A stretch of DNA of 36,518 nt from Psychrobacter sp. (GTDB lineage Bacteria > Pseudomonadota > Gammaproteobacteria > Pseudomonadales > Moraxellaceae): contig JARIDJ010000057.1 in assembly GCA_029267175.1 (NCBI GenBank), positions 1 to 36,518 on the forward strand. The letters are read 5' to 3'. The notes beneath the pieces are model-generated. The model did no database searches. It was not told where the DNA came from and saw nothing but the letters and a program-made list of their open reading frames with translations. Shown here in pieces: positions 1 through 6,910 of the stretch. Within the stretch, counting starts at the first letter, position 1, and every line of letters starts with the position of its first letter. A program made the position numbers and the translations under genes.

Positions 1-54
1 CTTTAAACTGGGACTGTGACAGTCGGGGCATCTGATATTTATTTGTGTCTTCAT
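1..54 (-). CDS. Partial IS1-family InsA-like zinc-ribbon protein (first 18 residues)
   Basis: On the minus strand an ATG at 54 opens a frame that runs off the window. It encodes MKTQINIRCPDCHSPSLK. The CPxC motif (CPDC, residues 9-12) is the first half of a zinc ribbon like that at the N terminus of IS1 InsA, which binds the element's ends and, with InsB, makes the transposase by programmed frameshifting. A GAGG lies two bases before the ATG. Only 18 codons are visible, so the family is inferred from the zinc knuckle and the IS-like upstream end. Confidence 0.5.
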   Translation of the reverse strand, partial: MKTQINIRCPDCHSPSLK

Positions 55-127
55 AACCTCAAATATATCATCTTGCTTCGGCTGTCACTCTCCTTTATTA
101 CCTCAGCATACTTTCTGATACACCACC
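1..127 (-). mobile_element. Left-edge remnant of an IS1-like insertion sequence (end plus start of first ORF)
   Basis: Read on the minus strand, the element begins at about 127 with GGTGGTGTATCAG. About 70 bases of leader follow, with a GAGG just before an ATG at 54. This layout (GGTG... terminus, short leader ending in TTTGAGG, then a small zinc-finger ORF) resembles the left end of IS1. The rest lies outside the window, so neither the second end nor a target duplication can be checked. The IS1 assignment rests on remembered similarity to IS1 and InsA. Confidence 0.55.
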
Positions 128-186
128 GATAATTTTAATAGATACTTTTAAAACACATCTCTAAACAGTTAGCCACAAAATACGAC

Positions 187-215
187 TTGCTTAGTGCTTA
201 GCTGCTTAGTATAGT
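187..215 (+). promoter_or_regulatory. Probable sigma-70 promoter of the ter genes with triple TGCTTAG repeats
   Basis: A -35-like TTGCTT (187-192) and a -10-like TATAGT (210-215) are separated by exactly 17 bases. The heptamer TGCTTAG occurs three times within this promoter (188-194, 195-201, 203-209). Transcription would start near 222, leaving a leader of about 75 bases before the TerE-like start at 299. The repeats look like stacked binding sites but no regulator is recognised. Confidence 0.5.
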
Positions 216-298
216 AAAACTTAACGATAGACAGGACATAGTCTACGGTTAGCAACTATCCTAACTAATCATTTATCAATAAATCAAAGGACAATTTT

Positions 299-874
299 AT
301 GGCTATTAGCTTAACGAAAGGCGGCAACGTAAACTTATCAAAAGAAGCTCCAGGCTTGACTAACATTACTGTCGGTCTTGGTTGGGACCCTCGTGCTACT
401 GACGGCCAAGAGTTTGATTTGGATGCTATTGCTTTTTTGGTTAATGAAGGCGGTAAAGTACGTAACGATCAAGACTTCATTTTCTTTAACAATCTAAAGT
501 CTGACAACGGCGCAGTTGAGCATACTGGTGATAACCGTACGGGCGAAGGTGACGGCGATGATGAAAAAATCAAAATCAATCTTGCTAGCCTTCCAGCGGA
601 TGTTAGCAAAGTAGCAGTTTGTGCCATTATTTATGAAGGTCAGGCACGTAATCAAAACTTTGGTCAAGTAGGCGACGCTTACATTCGTATTGTCAATGAT
701 AATGGCAACAGCGAAATCGCTCGTTACGACTTATCAGAAGACGGTAGCACTGAGACCGCTATGATCTTTGGTGAGCTATATCGTCACAGTGGCGACTGGA
801 AATTCCGCGCAGTAGGTCAAGGATTCAGCGGTGGCCTTGGTCCATTAGCCTCTTCTTATGGTGTCAATGTCTAA
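299..874 (+). CDS. terE: TerD/TerE-family calcium-binding stress protein, closest to TerE
   Basis: A 191-residue single TerD domain, the full length of E. coli TerD/TerE. TerD-family proteins are cytoplasmic Ca2+-binding proteins of tellurite and stress resistance operons, thought to work at the membrane with TerC. Both acidic Ca2+-binding segments are intact: [15 protein letters not shown] (residues 28-42, with D30, D35, D40, D42) and [15 protein letters not shown] (75-89). The start [11 protein letters not shown] and the end YGVNV resemble TerE more than TerD, but the two paralogues are hard to separate by eye. An AAGGA ribosome site lies about 7 bases before the ATG. It is the first gene of the Ter locus and is followed by an AIM24 gene and a TerZ-like gene on the same strand. 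Confidence 0.93.
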   Translation: MAISLTKGGNVNLSKEAPGLTNITVGLGWDPRATDGQEFDLDAIAFLVNEGGKVRNDQDFIFFNNLKSDNGAVEHTGDNRTGEGDGDDEKIKINLASLPADVSKVAVCAIIYEGQARNQNFGQVGDAYIRIVNDNGNSEIARYDLSEDGSTETAMIFGELYRHSGDWKFRAVGQGFSGGLGPLASSYGVNV

Positions 875-903
875 GCCTAAATAACCAGTTAAAAGCATCA
901 TTT

Positions 904-950
904 ATTAAAGCTATCAAGTGCGATTATTCACCGTGTTTGCTAGCTTTAAT
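904..950 (+). terminator. Long-loop hairpin between terE-like and AIM24 genes (weak terminator or attenuator)
   Basis: A perfect 10-base inverted repeat, ATTAAAGCTA (904-913) and TAGCTTTAAT (941-950), encloses a 27-base loop that has its own GTG/CAC pairing. TTTTAT follows. The stem is AT-rich with a long loop, so termination is probably partial. It may set a TerE excess over downstream products or protect the upstream mRNA end. Confidence 0.4.
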
Positions 951-1040
951 TTTATCCATCAAGCGTTTTTCCCTACTTATCACTACTCCCATTAAAAGTA
1001 AGACTATTAATCAAAATATCGATGTAAGGATTTATTTATT

Positions 1041-1793
1041 ATGGCAGCGACTTTTAGTTTAATCGGCACTATCGAACCTTTTTTGCACTGCAATCTCAAA
1101 AAAGGCGATTCTATCTATTGTGAAGCTAATGCCATGGTAATGATGGAGTCAAACCTTGAGCTAAAAGGTAAACTGCAAGGTGGCCTGATGCAATCCTTAA
1201 TGCGCCGCTTTGCTAATGATGAGTCGCTATTTCAGCAGCAGATCGAAGCGACGGGCGGTGAAGGCGATTGTCTACTTGCCCCTACCCTCGATGGCGATAT
1301 GCAAATACTTGATGTAGGCGCTCAGCAATACACCTTAAGCGATGGCGCTTTTGTCGCAGCCCAAAAAGATGTCGATATTAGAGCGAAGATTCAGCGTAAC
1401 CTAGGCGGCGCGATATTTGGTGATACCGGCGGCTTTATGGTGATGCAGACTCAAGGCAAAGGTCAGGTAGTCGTCTCAGGCTTTGGCTCTTTATTTGAGA
1501 TTGATGTTGAGCCTGGTAAAGATGTGGTCATCGATAACGGTCATGTGGTCTGCTGGGACTCCAATCTTGATTATAAACTATCTGTCTCTACTAGTAAGAA
1601 AAAAGGCATTATGAGTAATATTATCAACTCAGTGACTAGCGGCGAAGGTATGGTGCTTAATTTCTCAGGCAGCGGTAAAGTGATTATTTGTTCGCGTAAT
1701 CGGGATAGCTATCAAGGCTGGCTGCAAAGTATATTAGGCAGTAATTCAGGTGGCCGCGGTGGCGGTGGTGGTTTTTTGGATAATATTTTATAG
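1041..1793 (+). CDS. AIM24 family protein (TIGR00266-like)
   Basis: A 250-residue soluble protein of the AIM24/DUF124 superfamily, a double beta-helix-like fold of unknown biochemical role (the yeast relative AIM24 affects mitochondrial inner membrane organisation). Family signs are the early F-L-C-x-L-x-K-G-D motif (residues 14-23), the MMESNLELKGKLQGG segment (34-48) and the repeated glycine/valine strands GQVVVSGFGSLFEIDV (141-156). The tail ends in a glycine run and FLDNIL, a feature common in TIGR00266 proteins. No signal peptide or membrane helix is visible. It sits between two TerD-family genes on the same strand, which suggests a role in the Ter stress complex. That role is inferred from context only. 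Confidence 0.88.
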   Translation: MAATFSLIGTIEPFLHCNLKKGDSIYCEANAMVMMESNLELKGKLQGGLMQSLMRRFANDESLFQQQIEATGGEGDCLLAPTLDGDMQILDVGAQQYTLSDGAFVAAQKDVDIRAKIQRNLGGAIFGDTGGFMVMQTQGKGQVVVSGFGSLFEIDVEPGKDVVIDNGHVVCWDSNLDYKLSVSTSKKKGIMSNIINSVTSGEGMVLNFSGSGKVIICSRNRDSYQGWLQSILGSNSGGRGGGGGFLDNIL

Positions 1794-1897
1794 TCAAAAA
1801 ACAGTAAACCTAAACTATTAGTCATATTTTAGTATAAAAATTAAACTTTTAGATTATTTATAACTATTACACTCTCAACTACGATAAGGATTATATT

Positions 1898-2506
1898 ATG
1901 GCAGTTAGTCTACAAAAGGGACAGAAAATATCCTTAAGCAAAGAAGCAGGCGGCACTCTGACTCAGGTTAAACTTGGCCTAGGTTGGGATGTCGCCCAAA
2001 GCCTGCAAGCACAAAAAGGCGGGTTTTTGGGTAAATTATTTGGCGGTGGTAGCGGTGGCGACACTATTGATCTAGATGCCTCGTGCATTATGTTCGATAG
2101 TAATAAGCAAGCGGTCGATGCTATCTGGTTTGGCCAATTGCAATCAAAAGACGGCAGCATCTTGCATACCGGTGATAATCGTACGGGCGCTGGAGATGGC
2201 GATGATGAGGTGATCAATGTCGATCTATCAAAAATTCCAGCTAATGTGACCTCTTTAGTATTTACCGTAAACAGCTTTACCGGTCAGACTTTTGAGACAG
2301 TAGAGAATGCTTTTTGCCGTATTGTTAATGCACAAAATAACTCAGAGGTGGCGCGTTATAACTTATCGGCGCAAGGGGGTCATACCGCTATGGTGATGGC
2401 AAAAGTCTATCGTCATAACGATGAATGGAAGATGCATGCTATTGGTGAAACCGCCTCTGGTCGAACTTTCCATGACTTGATGCCCGCTATCGCTCCGCAT
2501 GCATAA
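1898..2506 (+). CDS. terZ: TerD-family protein, TerZ-like
   Basis: A 202-residue single TerD domain. Between the first strands it carries a glycine-rich insertion (about residues 34-55, GGFLGKLFGGGSGGD) followed by TIDLDASCIMFD. This arrangement, together with the phrases LVFTVNSFTGQTFE and a GRTFHDL end, matches TerZ of the E. coli ter operon as I remember it. Acidic Ca2+-binding residues are kept (D58, D60, and [15 protein letters not shown] at 90-104). An AAGGA ribosome site precedes the ATG. It is co-directional with the TerE-like and AIM24 genes and is followed at once by a strong hairpin shared with the convergent TerA-like gene. Confidence 0.9.
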   Translation: MAVSLQKGQKISLSKEAGGTLTQVKLGLGWDVAQSLQAQKGGFLGKLFGGGSGGDTIDLDASCIMFDSNKQAVDAIWFGQLQSKDGSILHTGDNRTGAGDGDDEVINVDLSKIPANVTSLVFTVNSFTGQTFETVENAFCRIVNAQNNSEVARYNLSAQGGHTAMVMAKVYRHNDEWKMHAIGETASGRTFHDLMPAIAPHA

Positions 2507-2530
2507 AATTTAGTATTAAACCCTTAAAAC

Positions 2531-2555
2531 CAGCCTAGCTATGATAGCTAGGCTG
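2531..2555. terminator. Bidirectional hairpin between convergent terZ-like and terA-like genes
   Basis: A perfect 11-base stem, CAGCCTAGCTA (2531-2541) and TAGCTAGGCTG (2545-2555), has a 3-base loop. TTTG follows on the plus strand and GTTTTAAGG on the minus strand. It lies between two convergent stop codons (2506 and 2583). The strong stem supports termination, but the U tracts are short. Confidence 0.65.
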
Positions 2556-2582
2556 TTTGCATTGTAGCATTCGACAAAGCGT

Positions 2583-3851
2583 CTATTTGCTACCCCGCTT
2601 CCAACTAAAGCCCCAATTAAAGGCGTTATCCATCTCTTTGTGACCATTAAAATACTGGTTAATACGCTCAACATTGATACTACCTTGCTGATTGACCAGC
2701 CGCGCAATAGCGCACATAGGCGCGTTACCTGCGCCTTCGGTAAGCCGAGTCTCGATCGGCGGCTGCCCGGGTACATGGATAGTGACCACGCCATCGGTCT
2801 GCGCCCAATTGGGTACGCCCTCATAGATAAAAGCAAAGATAAACACCTCTTGAATCTGCGACCACTGCTGCCCGTTGATATCAAGCCATTCGCCATCGCT
2901 CACCTGCCCTGTTCTATCATCAGCGCGCAGCAGTACAAAAGGCGATGAGTTTAAACTACCAAAGCGATTACCTAGCGCTTGAATCAGCGTTTTCTCGCCG
3001 TTTTTTAGATGTACCATGGCTCCCACATCAAGATCAATACCGCCTGAACCACGCTGCTTAAATAAGTCACCAAGCAGTCCTTTTTTGGGCGCGGCTTTAT
3101 CGACATTAGGCCGCTGATTCCAGTTTAGATTGACTGATATTTTGCCAAAGTCATCGCGCTTGGTCAGATTAATAGTGGATTGGTTTTTGGTTAAAGTAAT
3201 CTTACTAAGATTGACCGAGGGACTAGCTGGAATTGGCGGCGGACTACTTTGAGTAGCGCTGCTTTGATTCGTACTGCTAGCCTTTTGCGTATTCATAGGC
3301 TTTTGCGTGTTGATGCTTGCTGACTGATTTTGAGCTGGCGTATCATCGCTAATCTCAACACCAAAGTGCTCAGATAGCGGCTTAAGCCCGCCCTCAAAAC
3401 CTTGGGCAATAAATCTAAACTTCCAATTGCCCTGCCGACGATAGCACTCTGCTAGAATAATAGCCTTCTCACTACGTCCGGCGCTACTAAGCTGACAGCT
3501 AATAAGTACTTGACTGCCTTGCATGACTTGAATATCGACATCGCCAAGCTGCGCGAGGGTCTGCTCGCTTGAGAATGCTAGCGCTATTTTCTCAATCTCA
3601 CTTGCTTGCGCTGGCAAATTAATATCAAAAAACCCGTCGCTATCATGCCCGCGAAAGCTGACGCTGCCATCATCGCTACGTGTCTGACCATAAAAAATCA
3701 TATCACCATCACCACGTACTTTTCCTTGACTGGTTAAGCGGTAAGCGGCGCAGTCGATAGCGTTTTGGCTCAAGATGCGAATGCTAATATTATCGTTAGG
3801 CAGTGGCGCATTAGCACCAGCAACTAATTTTTGCGGTGAGGTTTGACTCAT
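2583..3851 (-). CDS. terA: TerA-like protein with two TerD domains
   Basis: 422 residues holding two TerD-like domains joined by a Q/S/T/P-rich linker (about residues 172-212), the layout of TerA. The N-terminal domain (about 10-170) contains GKVRGDGDMIFYGQTRSDDGS and a WKFRFIAQGFEGGL strand, but the dense acidic Ca2+ loop seen in TerD is replaced by FRGHDSDGFFD. The C-terminal domain (about 213-420) has GGIDLDVGAMV and RADDRTGQVSDGE, so it keeps more of the acidic ligands. An AGGA ribosome site lies about 7 bases before the ATG. The gene faces the TerE/AIM24/TerZ group and diverges from the ATP-grasp gene. TerA proteins are predicted scaffolds of the Ter membrane complex; their exact role is not known. 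Confidence 0.85.
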   Translation of the reverse strand: MSQTSPQKLVAGANAPLPNDNISIRILSQNAIDCAAYRLTSQGKVRGDGDMIFYGQTRSDDGSVSFRGHDSDGFFDINLPAQASEIEKIALAFSSEQTLAQLGDVDIQVMQGSQVLISCQLSSAGRSEKAIILAECYRRQGNWKFRFIAQGFEGGLKPLSEHFGVEISDDTPAQNQSASINTQKPMNTQKASSTNQSSATQSSPPPIPASPSVNLSKITLTKNQSTINLTKRDDFGKISVNLNWNQRPNVDKAAPKKGLLGDLFKQRGSGGIDLDVGAMVHLKNGEKTLIQALGNRFGSLNSSPFVLLRADDRTGQVSDGEWLDINGQQWSQIQEVFIFAFIYEGVPNWAQTDGVVTIHVPGQPPIETRLTEGAGNAPMCAIARLVNQQGSINVERINQYFNGHKEMDNAFNWGFSWKRGSK

Positions 3852-4033
3852 TATCTCGTCCTTTTTGTCTTTATAGTTTGTCTTTATGTTTTAGCAATCA
3901 TCCTAGTTATAGCCGTATAGTAGCATGAATATTCATCTATTTTTATGACGACTTTTAGTCCAAAGTTATTATCCATACCCGCGAATTAAAAGCACTAATA
4001 GCGCCACTTTTTATTATCAAATCACTATAAACA

Positions 4034-4061
4034 TTTATATACTAGCGCATTTGTATATAAT
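4034..4061 (+). promoter_or_regulatory. Candidate promoter of the ATP-grasp gene
   Basis: A perfect TATAAT (4056-4061) lies 45 bases before the preferred start codon at 4106. The best -35 candidate, TTTATA (4034-4039), is weak, with 16 bases of spacing. This is the divergent region between the TerA-like and ATP-grasp genes. Confidence 0.4.
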
Positions 4062-4105
4062 GGCGATGAATATCTTAGGGTCTTGAGAGCATTGTGGAGA
4101 GAGTA

Positions 4106-5239
4106 ATGACTAACGACATAAGCAACAACGAGAAAACAAAAGCCGTTTGGCTTGCTGAGGGTCAATCTAGCCAGCGCGATATGCTAGAGAGCTTACAACG
4201 GCTAAAAACTCAAGCTCCCTCGCCATTCATTATCATTGGCTCTCATCGTCACCAGCGTCCTGAGATATTTGAATTTGCTGATAAGGTTTATCTTGAGCCT
4301 TATCAGTCAGCTAGCGAAGCTGAGGCTCAGCCCTTAGTTGAGCGTTGGCAATATGTGCTAAAACAGGCCAAACAAAATAATGTCAAAGTATTACTCACTG
4401 GCCGTAATAGTATAGATTATGAGGCGCATAGAGCGGCCTTTACCGAGGCAGGTATACGGCTATTAACTGGCGCAACTAGCGTAGCTGCTCTTGAGACTAT
4501 CGATGATAAATTTGCTTTTATGCAGCAGTGTCAGGCTCATAACATTCCAGTCGCGACCGCTTGGCGTTTTGATACTATCGATGAGCTAGAGGCACTATTG
4601 GCTAAGCATAGTCATGAGCCCCTCTGCGTAAAGCCAGTAACTGGTATATTCGCGCAAGGGTTTTGGCGACTGGATGCCGATAAAAAAACAGAAGATCAGT
4701 ACGACAGCTTTGAGCACTTATACTTTACTGAAGATAAAAAAATTAATACTACTCAATTTATCGCTGCTTATCGCGATAGCCAACTGATAAAAGAGCAGCC
4801 TATTCCGATGCTACTCATGCCTTATTTATCGGGGCGTGAGTACTCTATCGACGTGGTTTGTGAAGCTGGTGAAGTACTGGCCGCTATCACTCGTTATAAA
4901 ACTGGCAAGGTTCAGCATATTGGCTATGATGAGTCGGTGATGGAAGTAGTTATCGCGCTAATCAAAGCTTTTCAGTGTGATGGTATCGTTAGCGTACAGA
5001 CTAAAGAAGATGAGCAAGGTCAGCACCGAGTATTGGAGATCAACAGTCGTCCTTCGGGCGGTATTGGCTACACCACTCACAGCGGTGTCGATCTCACACA
5101 AGTAGGCTTTAGTTATTGGCTCGGTTTGACCGACAAGCCCAAATTGGCTGATGTCGTCAAGCAAATTATTCCTTGTCAGGTACGCTCTATTATGACAAGT
5201 GTAAAGATTGAGGTGGATGAAGCTAACAGTTTTGAATAG
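4106..5239 (+). CDS. ATP-grasp ligase of the Ter biosynthetic module
   Basis: A cytoplasmic ATP-grasp enzyme of 377 residues, matching the family described with Ter operons (ATPgrasp_Ter). ATP-grasp ligases join a carboxylate to an amine or thiol through an acylphosphate. Visible motifs are CVKPVTGIFAQGFW (nucleotide-binding lysine strand), EYSIDVVCEAGEVLAAITRY, and the metal-binding end of the active site, LEINSRPSGGIGYT, with E311, N313 and R315. A GTG at 4094 would add four residues, but GGAGAGAG lies directly upstream of the ATG at 4106 and overlaps that GTG, so 4106 is preferred. It diverges from the terA-like gene. The partner phosphoribosyltransferase genes lie beyond the sotB-like gene. 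The substrate is unknown. Confidence 0.87.
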   Translation: MTNDISNNEKTKAVWLAEGQSSQRDMLESLQRLKTQAPSPFIIIGSHRHQRPEIFEFADKVYLEPYQSASEAEAQPLVERWQYVLKQAKQNNVKVLLTGRNSIDYEAHRAAFTEAGIRLLTGATSVAALETIDDKFAFMQQCQAHNIPVATAWRFDTIDELEALLAKHSHEPLCVKPVTGIFAQGFWRLDADKKTEDQYDSFEHLYFTEDKKINTTQFIAAYRDSQLIKEQPIPMLLMPYLSGREYSIDVVCEAGEVLAAITRYKTGKVQHIGYDESVMEVVIALIKAFQCDGIVSVQTKEDEQGQHRVLEINSRPSGGIGYTTHSGVDLTQVGFSYWLGLTDKPKLADVVKQIIPCQVRSIMTSVKIEVDEANSFE

Positions 5240-5302
5240 TAGCTTTGGCAGCTATAATAAAATCTGCGGCCGTATTAAGTATAGTTAGCTTATTATCTAT
5301 TT

Positions 5303-6490
5303 TTACCCTAACTCAGGAAAGCGTCTAACCATATATATCATTATCAATAATGCCAAAGCGGCAATAGCGCCGCCCACGAAACCGACACTTGATAGCGAGA
5401 TATAGGTTACAGCGTAGCCGCCGAGCAAGGCGCCCATACCTATTCCTAAATTGATAATTCCTGAGAACATAGCCATTACCATGTCTTGAGCATTGACATC
5501 GATCTCGATAACTTTGGACTGAATCGTTAGCATCAGTAGTATCATCGCTGTGCCCCAAACCACAGTCACTATACTAAGTAGCCATATCGAGCTTACCGCC
5601 CATAACATCAGTATCATCGGCAATAAAATTAACAGGATTGAGACCAGCATTAGCTTGGTAGTCGATCTCTCGTTCCAGCGGCTAAAGATATAACTACCGA
5701 TGAGTCCAGCCGCGCCAAATAGGAGCAGGATAAAAGTGACTTGGTTTTCACTAATAGTGCCAATCTTATTCATAAAAGGTTCGATATACGAATAAGCGGC
5801 GTAGTCAGCCGTAAACACCACAAAGCAGAATAAATACAGGCAGATCAATAGCGGATTTTTGAGTAATTCTGGCAGCTTATTAAAAGAGCCATCAAACATA
5901 CTAGGCAGATCGGGTAAAAGCTTCATCTGTAAGATAAAAATAATAAAAGCAATCCCGCCAATACCGGCAAAAGTCATCCGCCAACCAAACCACTGCCCCA
6001 CTATGCGTCCTATAGGCACGCCGAGTACTAGCGCTAATGACGTTCCTGTCGCTAGTATACTTAATGCCAACGCTTTTTTGCCTGCAGGTGCCACTCGCAA
6101 AGCTATGGCAGCGGTGATGGCCCAAAATATCGCATGCGACAAAGCAATCCCAACGCGGCTAATGAGCAGCACTTGAAAGCTCCAAGCAAATACTGATAAA
6201 ACGTGGCTGGCGATAAATACTGCAAATAAAGCTAGTAGTAAGCGCTTACGCTCAAGGCGACTAGTCAGCAACATAAGCGGCAGCGACATAGCGGCAACTA
6301 CCCATGCGTAAAGAGTCAACATCCAACCCGTCTCGGCGCTAGTAATAGAGAAGTCTTGCGCAATATCACTTAGCAGTGCCACAGGAACGAACTCTGTAGT
6401 ATTGACCACAAAAGCGCTAACGCCCATCAATATCACTTGAAAGTATTTGCTTTGACGAGAGACGTCATTAGTCTCAATAGCATGTTCCAT
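5303..6490 (-). CDS. sotB: MFS sugar/drug efflux transporter, SotB-like
   Basis: 395 residues with about 12 predicted membrane segments, the same length as E. coli SotB (YdeA). That protein is an inner-membrane proton-driven exporter of arabinose, lactose, IPTG and some drugs. Near-identical family blocks are visible: NTTEFVPVALLSDIAQ (residues 29-44), LTLYAWVVAAMSLPLM, FIASHVLSVFAWSF, SHAIFWAITAAIALR, and the signature GRIVGQWFGWRMTF. It is encoded opposite to and between the ATP-grasp gene and the phosphoribosyltransferase operon, so it splits the Ter biosynthetic module. It could export the module's product or be an unrelated neighbour; the sequence cannot decide. The substrate is inferred from homology only. 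Confidence 0.87.
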   Translation of the reverse strand: MEHAIETNDVSRQSKYFQVILMGVSAFVVNTTEFVPVALLSDIAQDFSITSAETGWMLTLYAWVVAAMSLPLMLLTSRLERKRLLLALFAVFIASHVLSVFAWSFQVLLISRVGIALSHAIFWAITAAIALRVAPAGKKALALSILATGTSLALVLGVPIGRIVGQWFGWRMTFAGIGGIAFIIFILQMKLLPDLPSMFDGSFNKLPELLKNPLLICLYLFCFVVFTADYAAYSYIEPFMNKIGTISENQVTFILLLFGAAGLIGSYIFSRWNERSTTKLMLVSILLILLPMILMLWAVSSIWLLSIVTVVWGTAMILLMLTIQSKVIEIDVNAQDMVMAMFSGIINLGIGMGALLGGYAVTYISLSSVGFVGGAIAALALLIMIYMVRRFPELG

Positions 6491-6910
6491 AAAATCTACT
6501 CTATAAAAAGGAGTCGATTTATCAAAGTTAAAATGGACTCAAAATGAGACAAAAAGCTAAAGCTGGGTCAACCCGCAATTCTGATAGCAGTGTGACAATA
6601 TATCAAGCAATTTTTACAATAAAAACAACGACTATCAGAGCTTATCGCTCATAAACAAACTACTTATAGCAAAATATTAAAGATACAATATATAAAATAA
6701 ATAATATCTAGAGCACGCGAGTAATCGTTAAAATTTGATGGTGAAGGATGAGGACGTAGTATAATTGACTAAACAGCGTTAAATAGGCAGGCACAAAGTG
6801 TGAGATAGAGCGTAAAATTTCAGCTATCATCATCGCCTACCTCTACTATATAAGCAGTTTACATAATTTATTTAAAAGATATCTCAAAAGAGTTCCCTTA
6901 AGGAAGATGA
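6491..6910. other. 420-base divergent intergenic region between sotB-like and PRTase genes
   Basis: I see no gene here. The section from about 6640 to 6715 is very AT-rich. A plus-strand TATAAT lies at 6760-6765 with a TTGATG at 6735-6740 (19-base spacing), a possible promoter for the phosphoribosyltransferase operon that leaves a leader of about 140 bases. AAGGAAG lies just before the ATG at 6911. No clear riboswitch fold or operator was recognised. Confidence 0.5.
6735..6765 (+). promoter_or_regulatory. Candidate promoter of the PRTase-HAD-PRTase-lyase operon
   Basis: TTGATG (6735-6740) and TATAAT (6760-6765) are 19 bases apart, which is long for sigma-70 but possible. The -10 box is perfect. 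It is the only good -10 sequence I found in the 420-base region upstream of the operon. Confidence 0.35.

Noticed and set aside
2516..2948. Overlapping open frames on both strands inside the terA-like gene
   Set aside because: They lie in other frames of a gene with clear TerD-domain homology, have no ribosome site, and show no recognisable protein pattern.
299..5239. terB, terC, terF or terY in the Ter locus
   Set aside because: I looked for the TerC multi-helix membrane protein and for TerB-like acidic helical proteins. No frame in the window fits.
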